Shown here: positions 1 to 7,631 of the stretch, in pieces | Position numbering within the stretch: the stretch's first letter is position 1 | Layout: the number at the start of each line of letters is the position of its first letter | Assembly (NCBI GenBank): GCA_009885695.1 | Contig: VFKE01000016.1 | Coordinates: 1 to 47,523, forward strand | From: Verrucomicrobiota bacterium | GTDB lineage: Bacteria > Verrucomicrobiota > Verrucomicrobiia > Verrucomicrobiales > Verrucomicrobiaceae | DNA length: 47,523 nucleotides | Reading direction: 5' to 3' | Notes under the pieces: model-generated | Database searches by the model: none | Told to the model about the DNA's origin: nothing | The model's input: the letters and a program-made list of their open reading frames with translations, nothing else | Position numbers and translations under genes: made by a program

Positions 1-36
1 CACGAGATGCGGCTACGTCTTCTTTAAAAATGCTCT
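1..36 (+). repeat. Right end of a MITE-like repeat (copy 1, cut by window edge)
   Basis: This stretch matches the last part of the repeat copies at 37-246 and 1727-1911: the segment cgagatgcggctacgtct, then a T/A-rich run, then tgctct. Only the right terminus is inside the window, so the rest must lie upstream. It abuts copy 2 directly, so the two form a head-to-tail array. Confidence 0.75.
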
Positions 37-246
37 GCGCGGTTTAAATAATTTCGCAGCCGCGTTCGTAGCCGCGTTCGTAGCCGCGTTCGTAAGAACG
101 CGGGAAATATGGAAGCTCTCCCCGCAGCCGCGAAACGAAAACGCGGGAAATAGGCCTGCTTCGCTGGCTGCCATAGTTTCTTCCCGCACTTTCGCTTCGC
201 GGCTGCGCAACACGAGATGTGGCTACGTCGTTTTTAAAAATGCTCT
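37..246 (+). repeat. MITE-like repeat, copy 2
   Basis: About 210 bp, very similar along its length to 1727-1911. It starts with gcggtttaaataatttcgc and ends with ttttaaaaatgctct. Inside are three tandem copies of the 12-mer gccgcgttcgta (59-94), where the 1.7-kb copy has two. The last runs into a small hairpin (cgcgttc-gtaa-gaacgcg). This copy also has about 20 extra bases near its right end. It codes for nothing recognisable. It lies just downstream of the glycosyltransferase gene, which reads towards it. Confidence 0.8.
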
Positions 247-267
247 AAAGTGAACAGGAGAACATTA

Positions 268-1521
268 TCAGGGACCACGAGCCCCCACACCCTCCAGCAC
301 TTCCACCGTCATCGAACCGGCATCGTCCTCCCGACACAAGCGCGCGACCCGCCCGCAGTTCACCTTCACCGTGGTGTCGCTTAAGAGATGCTCCAGCTCC
401 CGCGAAATATTTTTTACCGTGAACTTCCGCGGCGTCAGTGCACTCCCGCAGCCCAGCCGCTTCAATCGCACCGCGTTATCCGGCTGATCATGCGCCATCG
501 GCATGATCAGTTGCGGCACGCCGGCAGCCAGTGCCTGAGACATCGTGCCGATGCCGCCGTGATGCACCAGCGCATCCACATGTGGTAGCACTTCACTGAA
601 CGGCAGATACTCGAACACCTTCGCCCACGACGGCAGCCGTTGCGGGAGCTGTTCTTGAAAGCGCGTGCCCAACAACGCGCGCTTGCCCAACTTTTCGCAG
701 GCATCCAGCCCGGCTGCGAAGAAGTTACGCGACTGCGCATTGCCCGTCCCAGGTGAGAACACCAATGGCTTATCCCCCGCAGCCAGGAAATCCTGAATCT
801 CCTTAGGCAGCGCGAACTGTCCGCGCAGATCTTCCTGCGGGAAACCTGTCGCGCGCGTGTTCGACGGCCAATCCGGCTGCGGCGCGGCGAACCATTCCGG
901 AAATAACGCGAGATTCGCATCCGGAGAGTGCAGCCAATCCGGGATCAGACGTGCCGGTGCACGAATGCCGATCCCCGCGCAGAACTTCTTCAAGCCAGCA
1001 CCCACCATTTGGTTGGCCGGATTGGCGGCGGTGAGAAACAATCGCTTCATCCAGCGCGGCAGCAATCGCAGCGGTTCCATCCAGGAAAAAAAGACCGGCA
1101 TGTCCCACGCGCTCAAGAAACACGAGGGCTGCAAGTGCACCGTCACCAGCGGCACGCCAAACTTCTCCCGCGCCGCCCGAGCCGCAAACTGGTGAAATGG
1201 CGAAACCAGCACCACCGGCCCCCGCGCCACTTCATCTGCAATCGCCTTAAAGAAAAGCGGCAGCGCGATCAGCGACTGTTGCAACACCAGCTTCGTTCCT
1301 GCGAAGGGTCGCCAGAGTGCGGGGTCATGAAGAATGGAAAGATAGTCTTCATCCTTCCCAATTCCCGTGAAGGCCAGCCCGGCCTTCACCGCTGCCTCGC
1401 GAAACATCGGCACCGTGATCACCCGCACCTCGTGCCCGCGCGCGACCAGCAGTTTGCCCAGCCAGAGATGCGGGTTCACATCGCCGCCGCTGCCGAATGG
1501 TGTCAGAACGAACCGTGCCAT
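268..1521 (-). CDS. UGT/MGT-like glycosyltransferase (GT1 family)
   Basis: A 417-residue cytoplasmic enzyme expected to move a sugar from a nucleotide-sugar donor to a lipid, sterol or natural-product acceptor. The N terminus has the first Rossmann strand and glycine turn (LTPFGSGGDVNPHLWLG, about residues 6-22). The C-terminal half has the donor-site signature HHGGIGTMSQALAAGVP followed by PMAHDQPDNA (about 325-358), where the HxGGxGT and the downstream DQ bind the nucleotide-sugar in GT1 enzymes. Length is normal for the family. The start is the ATG at 1521, giving MARFVLTPFGSGGD. The gene stands alone and is flanked on both sides by members of the same repeat family. The acceptor cannot be told from the sequence. 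Confidence 0.85.
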   Translation of the reverse strand: MARFVLTPFGSGGDVNPHLWLGKLLVARGHEVRVITVPMFREAAVKAGLAFTGIGKDEDYLSILHDPALWRPFAGTKLVLQQSLIALPLFFKAIADEVARGPVVLVSPFHQFAARAAREKFGVPLVTVHLQPSCFLSAWDMPVFFSWMEPLRLLPRWMKRLFLTAANPANQMVGAGLKKFCAGIGIRAPARLIPDWLHSPDANLALFPEWFAAPQPDWPSNTRATGFPQEDLRGQFALPKEIQDFLAAGDKPLVFSPGTGNAQSRNFFAAGLDACEKLGKRALLGTRFQEQLPQRLPSWAKVFEYLPFSEVLPHVDALVHHGGIGTMSQALAAGVPQLIMPMAHDQPDNAVRLKRLGCGSALTPRKFTVKNISRELEHLLSDTTVKVNCGRVARLCREDDAGSMTVEVLEGVGARGP

Positions 1522-1572
1522 ACCGCATCATGCCGCGTGCGATGCTTTGTGCAACGCGCGGTAACATCCGTG

Positions 1573-1720
1573 CCCGAAGGGAGGCGGCGTTTTCAACGCC
1601 GCATTTTATCAGCATGTGCGGGGTTGATAAACCCCGCCTCCCCTGTCCCGAAGGGAGGCGGCGTTTTCAACGCCGCATTTTATCAGCATGTGCGGGATTG
1701 ATAAACCCCGCCTCCCCTGT
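1573..1720. repeat. 74-bp palindromic unit, two tandem copies
   Basis: Two head-to-tail copies (1573-1646 and 1647-1720) that differ at one base. Each unit can fold as a three-arm structure. The outer stem gggaggcgg pairs with ccgcctccc. Inside are the hairpins gcggcgtt-ttc-aacgccgc and gcggggtt-gat-aaccccgc; the second copy has a mismatch in the last. It resembles a REP/BIME doublet. It lies upstream of the glycosyltransferase start, between that gene and the next repeat. Confidence 0.85.
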
Positions 1721-1726
1721 CCTGGG

Positions 1727-1911
1727 CTAGAGCGGTTTAAATAATTTCGCAGCCGCGTTCGTAGCCGCGTTCGTAAGAACGCGGGAATTATGGAAGCTCT
1801 CCCCGCAGTCGTGAAGCGAAAACGCGGGAAATAGGCAGACTTCGCTGGCCGCCGTGGCTTCTTCCCGCACTCTTACGAGATGCGGCTACGTCTTTTTAAA
1901 AAATGCTCTAG
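1727..1911 (+). repeat. MITE-like repeat, copy 3, with terminal inverted repeats
   Basis: About 185 bp, homologous to 37-246 in the same orientation. The ends are inverted: ctagagc at 1727-1733 and gctctag at 1905-1911, then two mismatches and another T/A-rich match (tttaaa). The internal 12-mer gccgcgttcgta is present twice here. The right terminus supplies the stop codon of the EamA gene that runs into it from the right. No coding capacity, so if mobile it would need a transposase supplied in trans. Confidence 0.8.
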
Positions 1912-2831
1912 ACCAACTTCTGCTTCCATTTGATCCCGACCACGGTCTGGAACGAACCCGCCATGATCAAGCATCCACCCATGGCTTGCATCAGGGAAAA
2001 ATGCTCATCAAAGAAAACGATGCTGCCCATTGAGATGAATAGCGGCAGTGTGATCTGGAATGCACCGCCAGCGGCGACGGTCAGGAAGCGAAAGCCTTCC
2101 GTCATGGCCAGCTGCCCAGTCGCGGCGCACAGGGCGGCGACAATGAGCAGCGTGTAATCCATCGAACTGAGCTGCACCACGCCGCGAATGGCGAACGGCA
2201 GCGCCAGCAACAAGCCGAAGATGCATTGTGATGCAAAGATCGTGGCACTGGTCTCGGTCTTTGTCAGTTGCCGGATGACGACCACAACCATCGCGGCCAG
2301 GATGGCTCCACCAAGCGAAACAGCCTCCCACTTACCCACCAGCGCGAGTGATCCCAGCGAGACGTCAATCAGCAAGCCGAGGCCGATGATGGCGATGATG
2401 ATGCCCATAACCTTCATCCAGCGGAGCCGCTCATGAAGCACGAGGGCGGCCATGATCGCGCCCCAGACGCACCAGGTGTTGCTGATGAGCGTGGCCTTGC
2501 CCGCACCCAGCGGCCCCACGCTCAAATAATACGCCGCTGTGGCCACCGCCCCCATCACACCACGCGAAGCCAGAAGCCAGCTCACAAAGGAACGGCGCAG
2601 ATTCATGCCGCCCAATCGCGCAAACAAGATGGACGTGATCAAGAGACCAACGGCAAAGCGAATGCTCAAAGTCAGCCACGGATCAATATGCCGGTCGCTG
2701 GAACAATGTTTGATCAGCAGGGCATTGCTCGTGAAACAGGTGACCGACAGCAGCATCCACAACGTGCCGCGCCGGAGATCGACACGCGGCATAGAGGGAT
2801 GAGTTGGAGAATCGAGGGACGCAGTGCTCAT
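1908..2831 (-). CDS. EamA/DMT-family transporter
   Basis: A 307-residue integral membrane protein with about ten hydrophobic segments in two repeated halves, the EamA (DUF6) layout of drug/metabolite exporters. Segments such as LWMLLSVTCFTSNALLI near residue 25 and the glycine-rich ends of helices fit the family. Length is typical. The start ATG at 2831 leaves a 20-residue soluble lead. The final codon is followed by a TAG inside the terminal inverted repeat of the neighbouring element, so the natural C terminus may have been altered by that insertion. The substrate is unknown: the family covers amino acids, nucleotide sugars and purines. Confidence 0.85.
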   Translation of the reverse strand: MSTASLDSPTHPSMPRVDLRRGTLWMLLSVTCFTSNALLIKHCSSDRHIDPWLTLSIRFAVGLLITSILFARLGGMNLRRSFVSWLLASRGVMGAVATAAYYLSVGPLGAGKATLISNTWCVWGAIMAALVLHERLRWMKVMGIIIAIIGLGLLIDVSLGSLALVGKWEAVSLGGAILAAMVVVVIRQLTKTETSATIFASQCIFGLLLALPFAIRGVVQLSSMDYTLLIVAALCAATGQLAMTEGFRFLTVAAGGAFQITLPLFISMGSIVFFDEHFSLMQAMGGCLIMAGSFQTVVGIKWKQKLV

Positions 2832-3103
2832 GGGATGGAACCGGTCTGAGGTTCCGCCCGGATGGACTGTGCCTGATGGCCTTTAATGATGAAGGCGACA
2901 GCGCGGGAGTTCCTCAAACCGTAAGGTCAGGCCAGCCAAATTCGGCGGACCGTGACAACGGCTCGCTTGGAAATGACGGTGACGAGTTTGAAGTTCATCA
3001 GACGTCTGCAAGATGAGCGCGTGATGCGGGTGTATGCAAGGATGTTTTAAACGGGACAATCGCGACGGCTTGACAATCCCACTTGTGAAACGGAATGTGT
3101 TTC

Positions 3104-3328
3104 ATGACGCGCAAGCAGATCGAAACCGTGATCGAAGAAGGGGTGCCCTTTCAGGTTCATCTTGCCGATGGACGTTCGTATTCCGTGCCTCACCGCGATT
3201 ACGTATCACTCCCACCAAAAAACGCCACGGTGGCTGTGGTCTATGAAGACGATGGAACGGTGCATGTGCTTCCGTTGCTGACGATGACGGGGCTGACTTA
3301 CCGCACGGGCAAGAAGGCAGCCCATTGA
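3104..3328 (+). CDS. Small hypothetical protein (HLADGRS type)
   Basis: A 74-residue soluble protein starting MTRKQIETVIEEG. It has the pattern xPFQVHLADGRSYSVPHRDYV followed by a valine-rich strand and a second short beta segment. From memory, small proteins with a FxIHLADGRxxxVxHxxF core are common and uncharacterised in Verrucomicrobiota. The ATG at 3104 is preferred over one at 3095 because relatives begin with a short MTxxQ helix. A TTGACA box sits at 3070-3075 but no convincing -10 follows. It is 63 bp upstream of rimO on the same strand. No function can be assigned. Confidence 0.6.
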   Translation: MTRKQIETVIEEGVPFQVHLADGRSYSVPHRDYVSLPPKNATVAVVYEDDGTVHVLPLLTMTGLTYRTGKKAAH

Positions 3329-3391
3329 CCGGATATCGTTTGCATCACTTGATGCATGAGGCGCCTCGTGTGTTAGACTACTCGCCCCTTT

Positions 3392-4837
3392 ATGAGCCAA
3401 ACCAAAGTCGGACTCGTCAGCCTCGGCTGCGCCAAGAACCTCATCGACTCCGAAATCATGATCGGTCACTTGCACGCAGCGGGCATGACCATGACGCCCG
3501 CGCCAGATGAGGCCGATGTCCTCATCATCAACACCTGCTCGTTCATCGACATGGCGAAGAAGGAGTCCATCGCCAGCGTGCACGAGGCGGTGGACGGTCG
3601 CGAGGGATCGACCAGACGCGCGAAACAAAAAATCATCGTCGCCGGCTGCATGGCGCAGCGCTTTGCCCAGGAGCTGCCAAACCTGATGCCGGACGTGGAC
3701 GCATTCATCGGCCTCGACCAGCTCACGCAGGTCGCGCCGATCATCGACCGTCTGATGGGACGAAATGCGGAAGTTGGAATGCAGAATGCGAAATCAGTAA
3801 ACGGAAAAGATTCATCCATTCCGAATTCCCAATTCCCCACTCCGAATTCAGCAGACCAGCGCAGCTTTGTGACTGCCAAGCCGGTTTACATACCCGACTA
3901 CGACACACCGCGCTTCCGCCTGACGCCGAAGCATTTCGCCTACATCAAAATAGCCGAAGGCTGCAATCATCCGTGCAGCTTCTGCATCATCCCGAAAATC
4001 CGCGGCCAGCATCGCAGCCGCACGCAGGAATCCGTCGTGAAGGAAGCCGAGGATCTGGTAAAGAACGGCGTGAAGGAGATCAATCTCATTTCACAAGACA
4101 CCACCTACTTCGGCATGGACAAATGGGAGGGCCAGCGCCCCAATCCGCGCAGCGGCGTGGACAGTTCCCGGGGTGAAAGCCTGGCCTCGCTCATCCGCGC
4201 CCTGAACAATATCGAAGGCGATTTTTGGATCCGCCTGCTCTACACCCATCCCGCCCACTGGAGCGACGACCTCATCCAGGCTATCGCCGAATCACCCAAG
4301 GTCGCCCGCTACGTGGACATCCCGCTGCAACACATCAGCGACCACATGCTCAAGCTCATGAAGCGCGAGACCGATGGCGCTTACATCCGCGATCTCATCA
4401 AAAGGATGCGCGCAGGGATTCCCGATCTGGCCATCCGCACCACATTCATCGTCGGATTTCCGAATGAAACTGAGGATGACTTCAATGAACTCATCGAGTT
4501 CATCAATGAGTTCAAATTCGAGCGCGCTGGCGTTTTTAACTACTCCCGCGAAGATGGCACCCGCGCCCACAAGATGGAGGGCCACGTTCACCACGGCACC
4601 CGCAAACGTCGCCGGGATGCCGCCATGCTCGCCCTCCAGGCGCGCGCGAAAGAATTTAATAAATTACAGGTCGGCAAAACCATGCGCGTGCTGGTGGAAT
4701 CACCCGGCGTTGCCCGCACTTACATGGATGCACCGGAAATCGACGGCACGGTGTTCGTGGACAAGAAACTGCCGGTTGGTGAATTTGCCGATGTGACGAT
4801 CCACGACTGGCGCGGCTACGATCTCGTCGCAAAATGA
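3392..4837 (+). CDS. rimO: Ribosomal protein uS12 methylthiotransferase RimO
   Basis: A radical-SAM methylthiotransferase that beta-methylthiolates the conserved aspartate of ribosomal protein uS12. The UPF0004 domain supplies three cluster cysteines: C13 (LGCAKNLID), C49 (NTCSFI) and C86 (AGCMAQ). The radical-SAM motif is CNHPCSFC (C191, C195, C198). The C-terminal TRAM domain begins near RVLVESPG. LGCAKNLID separates RimO from MiaB. At 481 residues it is longer than usual (about 440), mainly because of a low-complexity insert at about residues 125-157 that is a repeat-like DNA segment (see 3763-3861). A smaller extra loop lies near residues 247-265. Start ATG 3392; convergent with the next gene. 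Confidence 0.95.
   Translation: MSQTKVGLVSLGCAKNLIDSEIMIGHLHAAGMTMTPAPDEADVLIINTCSFIDMAKKESIASVHEAVDGREGSTRRAKQKIIVAGCMAQRFAQELPNLMPDVDAFIGLDQLTQVAPIIDRLMGRNAEVGMQNAKSVNGKDSSIPNSQFPTPNSADQRSFVTAKPVYIPDYDTPRFRLTPKHFAYIKIAEGCNHPCSFCIIPKIRGQHRSRTQESVVKEAEDLVKNGVKEINLISQDTTYFGMDKWEGQRPNPRSGVDSSRGESLASLIRALNNIEGDFWIRLLYTHPAHWSDDLIQAIAESPKVARYVDIPLQHISDHMLKLMKRETDGAYIRDLIKRMRAGIPDLAIRTTFIVGFPNETEDDFNELIEFINEFKFERAGVFNYSREDGTRAHKMEGHVHHGTRKRRRDAAMLALQARAKEFNKLQVGKTMRVLVESPGVARTYMDAPEIDGTVFVDKKLPVGEFADVTIHDWRGYDLVAK
3763..3861. repeat. Repeat-like DNA inserted in frame in rimO
   Basis: The DNA coding RimO residues about 125-157 differs from its surroundings: AT-richer and built of degenerate near-heptamers (gaatgcrg on the left, aattccc and attccga on the right). 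The encoded peptide (IPNSQFPTPNS and flanks) is hydrophilic and absent from the RimO family as I know it. It falls between the UPF0004 domain and the radical-SAM core, at a surface linker. Confidence 0.55.
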
Positions 4838-4843
4838 AAGAAT

Positions 4844-4858
4844 TGGCGCGATGCGCCA
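4844..4858. terminator. Possible bidirectional terminator hairpin
   Basis: A perfect 6-bp stem with a 3-base loop (tggcgc-gat-gcgcca) fills the 21-bp gap between the convergent rimO and dehydrogenase genes. There is no strong T tract on either side, so it may be a weak terminator or an mRNA 3' end stabiliser. Confidence 0.35.
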
Positions 4859-7468
4859 CTATTTGAACATTGGATCTTCCTTGTTCCCCTTGCTCAGGAG
4901 ATACGCCAGCAGGTCGAGGATGTCGGTATCCTTAAAAGTGTTCATGAGGCCCGGCGGCATCATGCTGACCTTGCTCTGCTCCATGCTCTTGATGTCCTTT
5001 CGCTCGATGGTGGTCTTGGTGCCGGGATCCAGCATGTTGGTGTTAAAAATCACACTGTCGTCAATCAGATTCTTAATGCGACCGAAGACCTTGCTGCCGT
5101 TGTTGAGTGTCACTTCGAGTTGGCCGTATTGGTCGCTAATCACAAAATTCGGCTCGAGGATGTTCCGCAGCAGGTCGCGCGGGCTGTATTTGCCAGCGAC
5201 GCTGGTTAGGTCAGGGCCAAACGCTCCGCCTTCATTGCCAAAGTGATGGCAGGCAAAACAGGCTGCCGCGCCAAACAGATTGCGGCCATTCGCAAAGTTC
5301 CGTCCGCCCTCGAGTCCCGCACCAAGCAGGCCTTCGAGATCACCGATCTTCCAATCCTTCTCGAACTGTCGCGGCGTATAGGAGAACTGTGGTCCTTTTA
5401 CGTCGGGTTTTGCATCAAGGATGGGCTTGAGCAAAGTCTTCTCATGCTCGCTCAAACCAGCCTCAGCATCGCTGCGAATGTCCTGCATGAAAAGCGGAAA
5501 GCTTGCACCGCCGGCGTAAGTCGGTGCACGAAGGCAGACCCACTTGAAGAAGCGCTCGCGCAATTCCTGAGTCCAGCCAGCCTTGGCAAATCGCAACGAC
5601 TTTGCATGCGCGATCTGTTCTTCCTGCGTCGGTGCCCCCTCCATGATGGCGATCGCCTTGGGCAAAAAGGCGGCGTCACCAAGGAACGACAATACCTCGC
5701 ACAAATCTACATCGAGCCAGATATCGCCGGTCGGAAACAACGGTGAGAGCTTGGCAATCAACTTCTGGTGCATCGCGTCATCGAGCGCGCTACTGGGAAG
5801 AACCACGGCATGTGACGGTGATTCCGCATCCTTCTGTTTCCCGGGCATTGCTGGCGCGGTGGCATCACCGGCCGCAGACGCGACCACCGTCTTGCTTCCG
5901 AATCGGCAAAGAGCGAGGTAGTAATCTCGAATGTAGGTCTCGCGATCGAGACCCTTGAGCTTGCTGAAGTCGATGCAATCCAGCGCGCCGATGACTTTCG
6001 GAAGCAAGGATTTGTCACCCTTGCCAGAGCGGCACACGGCCATCAAGGCGGTGAGGGCGATACGTGGATTCTTTTCGTTCAACGCCTTGTCCTGCCAGTC
6101 CGCCAACGGTTGATGCTCGATGGCGATGCGTGCAGCGAAACGGATGGCGCGGTCTTCATGACCGAGATTCGGCCAGGCAAACGCCACGGCTTTCGAGTCT
6201 TGCCTGCCGTGGAAGGCTTCGAGTTGATGGCGCAGCGTAGCAAGGGCATCCTGCCCTGGCATTGACGACGGGGGTGAGACACCCTCGCTGCCCGCATAAG
6301 TCACCCGATACAATCCCGACTGCACCTTGCGCCCGCCAATGGTGAGATACATCGCGCCATCCTTGGGCGAGATGAGCACATCCGAGAACGGCAGCGGTTG
6401 CGCGGCCATGAATTCCTCGAAGTCCGCGCTGTAACTCGCGCCCTTTGGTTTGAGATGCACTGCGTAGAGTTTACCGTAGCTCCAGTCGCACATGAACAGC
6501 GCATCCTGATACTTCGCGGGGAACTTCGCGCCGTAGCCGAAGCACATTCCGGTGGGCGAACCAGGCCCGATATCCACGACTGGAGAGACGCCGTCCTCCC
6601 AGCGCACGGGCCATTTTTTTGAGAGTGAGCGCCAGCCGAACTCCGCACCGCTCACAACATGACACAAGCGCGTGGGCCGATACCAAGGCACGCTGAAGTC
6701 CCATTCCATGTCCGCGTCGTAGGTGAATAACTCGCCATCCCGATTGAAGGCGGCATCATAAGTGTTGCGGCATCCTGTGCCGATGAGCTCCCAATTCTTG
6801 CCGTCAGGATCGGTCTTCGCAATCCACGCGCCGGGTGCCATGACCTCGCGCATGAATCCACGGCCAATCAGCGGCGGAAGCAGATTATCCTCGTCCCAGT
6901 GCGCCGGCACGCGCATGAAGTCCATCTTTGGCACGGGCGTCTGGTTGCCGCTGACAATGTAGAGCGACTTCTTGTCCGGACCAAGAATCACAGCGTGCGG
7001 ACCGTGCTCACCACCCTGATTGGCAAACAGCCGGAGTGCCTCCACTTTGTCGAGCACGTCATCGTTCTTCGAAGAGGTGATTCGATAAAGTCCGCGGGGA
7101 TATTTGTCCGAGTTCGTGACAGCATACAGTGCGCCGAAGGCATAAAGAAGGCCCTGCGCCTCGCCAATCTGGGCTGGAATCAGCTCAACTTTCGTTTCCA
7201 AAGGGCTGCCCTTGAGCGACGGCAGGGTCACACGATAGAGTTTCCCATATTGATCGCTTTCGATCAGTCGCCCTTTGTCGTCAAAACACGAGGCAACCCA
7301 TGATCCCTGCGTTTGACTTGGCACGGAGTAGAGCAACTCCACCTTGAATCCTTCCTTGATCTTGATCGCGGATACAGGAGTCGCTTCGGGCTTGCTGATC
7401 TCTGCGATGAGTAAAGCCGGCGTCATGATCGATGCGAGCGCGAGAATCAAAGAGGGAGAGAACTTCAT
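4859..7468 (-). CDS. PVC-type secreted dehydrogenase with C-terminal haem-binding domain
   Basis: An 869-residue protein with a cleavable signal peptide (MKFSPSLILALASIMTPALLIAE). The N-terminal ~400 residues look like the six-bladed sorbosone/glucose-dehydrogenase-like propeller common in PVC bacteria (GKLYRVTLPS, GPHAVILGPDKKSLYIVSGN, GREMYLT-like blades). A helical, HEAT-like middle section follows. The C terminus has one c-type haem site, C737-F-A-C740-H741, then GNEGGAFGPDLTSVAGKYSP and a methionine (MMPPG), typical of the TIGR02603-type haem domain. It probably oxidises a sugar or alcohol in the periplasm and passes electrons through the attached cytochrome. The substrate is unknown. 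It is a single gene, convergent with rimO. Confidence 0.85.
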   Translation of the reverse strand: MKFSPSLILALASIMTPALLIAEISKPEATPVSAIKIKEGFKVELLYSVPSQTQGSWVASCFDDKGRLIESDQYGKLYRVTLPSLKGSPLETKVELIPAQIGEAQGLLYAFGALYAVTNSDKYPRGLYRITSSKNDDVLDKVEALRLFANQGGEHGPHAVILGPDKKSLYIVSGNQTPVPKMDFMRVPAHWDEDNLLPPLIGRGFMREVMAPGAWIAKTDPDGKNWELIGTGCRNTYDAAFNRDGELFTYDADMEWDFSVPWYRPTRLCHVVSGAEFGWRSLSKKWPVRWEDGVSPVVDIGPGSPTGMCFGYGAKFPAKYQDALFMCDWSYGKLYAVHLKPKGASYSADFEEFMAAQPLPFSDVLISPKDGAMYLTIGGRKVQSGLYRVTYAGSEGVSPPSSMPGQDALATLRHQLEAFHGRQDSKAVAFAWPNLGHEDRAIRFAARIAIEHQPLADWQDKALNEKNPRIALTALMAVCRSGKGDKSLLPKVIGALDCIDFSKLKGLDRETYIRDYYLALCRFGSKTVVASAAGDATAPAMPGKQKDAESPSHAVVLPSSALDDAMHQKLIAKLSPLFPTGDIWLDVDLCEVLSFLGDAAFLPKAIAIMEGAPTQEEQIAHAKSLRFAKAGWTQELRERFFKWVCLRAPTYAGGASFPLFMQDIRSDAEAGLSEHEKTLLKPILDAKPDVKGPQFSYTPRQFEKDWKIGDLEGLLGAGLEGGRNFANGRNLFGAAACFACHHFGNEGGAFGPDLTSVAGKYSPRDLLRNILEPNFVISDQYGQLEVTLNNGSKVFGRIKNLIDDSVIFNTNMLDPGTKTTIERKDIKSMEQSKVSMMPPGLMNTFKDTDILDLLAYLLSKGNKEDPMFK

Positions 7469-7586
7469 TTAATTGGAAGGGTTGGGGGTAGATGAAGTGG
7501 ATGAAACATAATTGGGCAAGGACGACTTACAATGAAATCGCCGCGAGGCTTGACGCCACTCCTGTCGTCAGTCGAGCCAATGCCTC

Positions 7587-7606
7587 CGACGGCAGAAGTG
7601 CCGTCG
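7587..7606 (-). terminator. Possible hflX terminator hairpin
   Basis: An 8-bp perfect stem with a 4-base loop (cgacggca-gaag-tgccgtcg) lies 26 bp beyond the hflX stop. There is no run of T after it, so this is a hairpin-based guess only. Confidence 0.3.
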
Positions 7607-7631
7607 ATCCTGATCATCCGAAGAAATCGCA

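Noticed and set aside
59-94. Three 12-mer repeats as a possible iteron origin
   Set aside because: They are internal to a repeat that recurs at 1.7 kb with two copies; no replication gene is near.
928-1701. Plus-strand open frame (257 codons) running through the glycosyltransferase gene and the 74-bp repeat
   Set aside because: Opposite strand of a confident gene and then repeat-coded; no domain.
1573-1720. Possible CRISPR array
   Set aside because: Only two units with no unique spacers between them, and each unit is itself a folded palindrome; no cas genes in the window.
268-2831. Glycosyltransferase plus transporter as a biosynthetic gene cluster
   Set aside because: Only two genes, separated by repeats, with no synthase or tailoring genes; chance neighbours are more likely.
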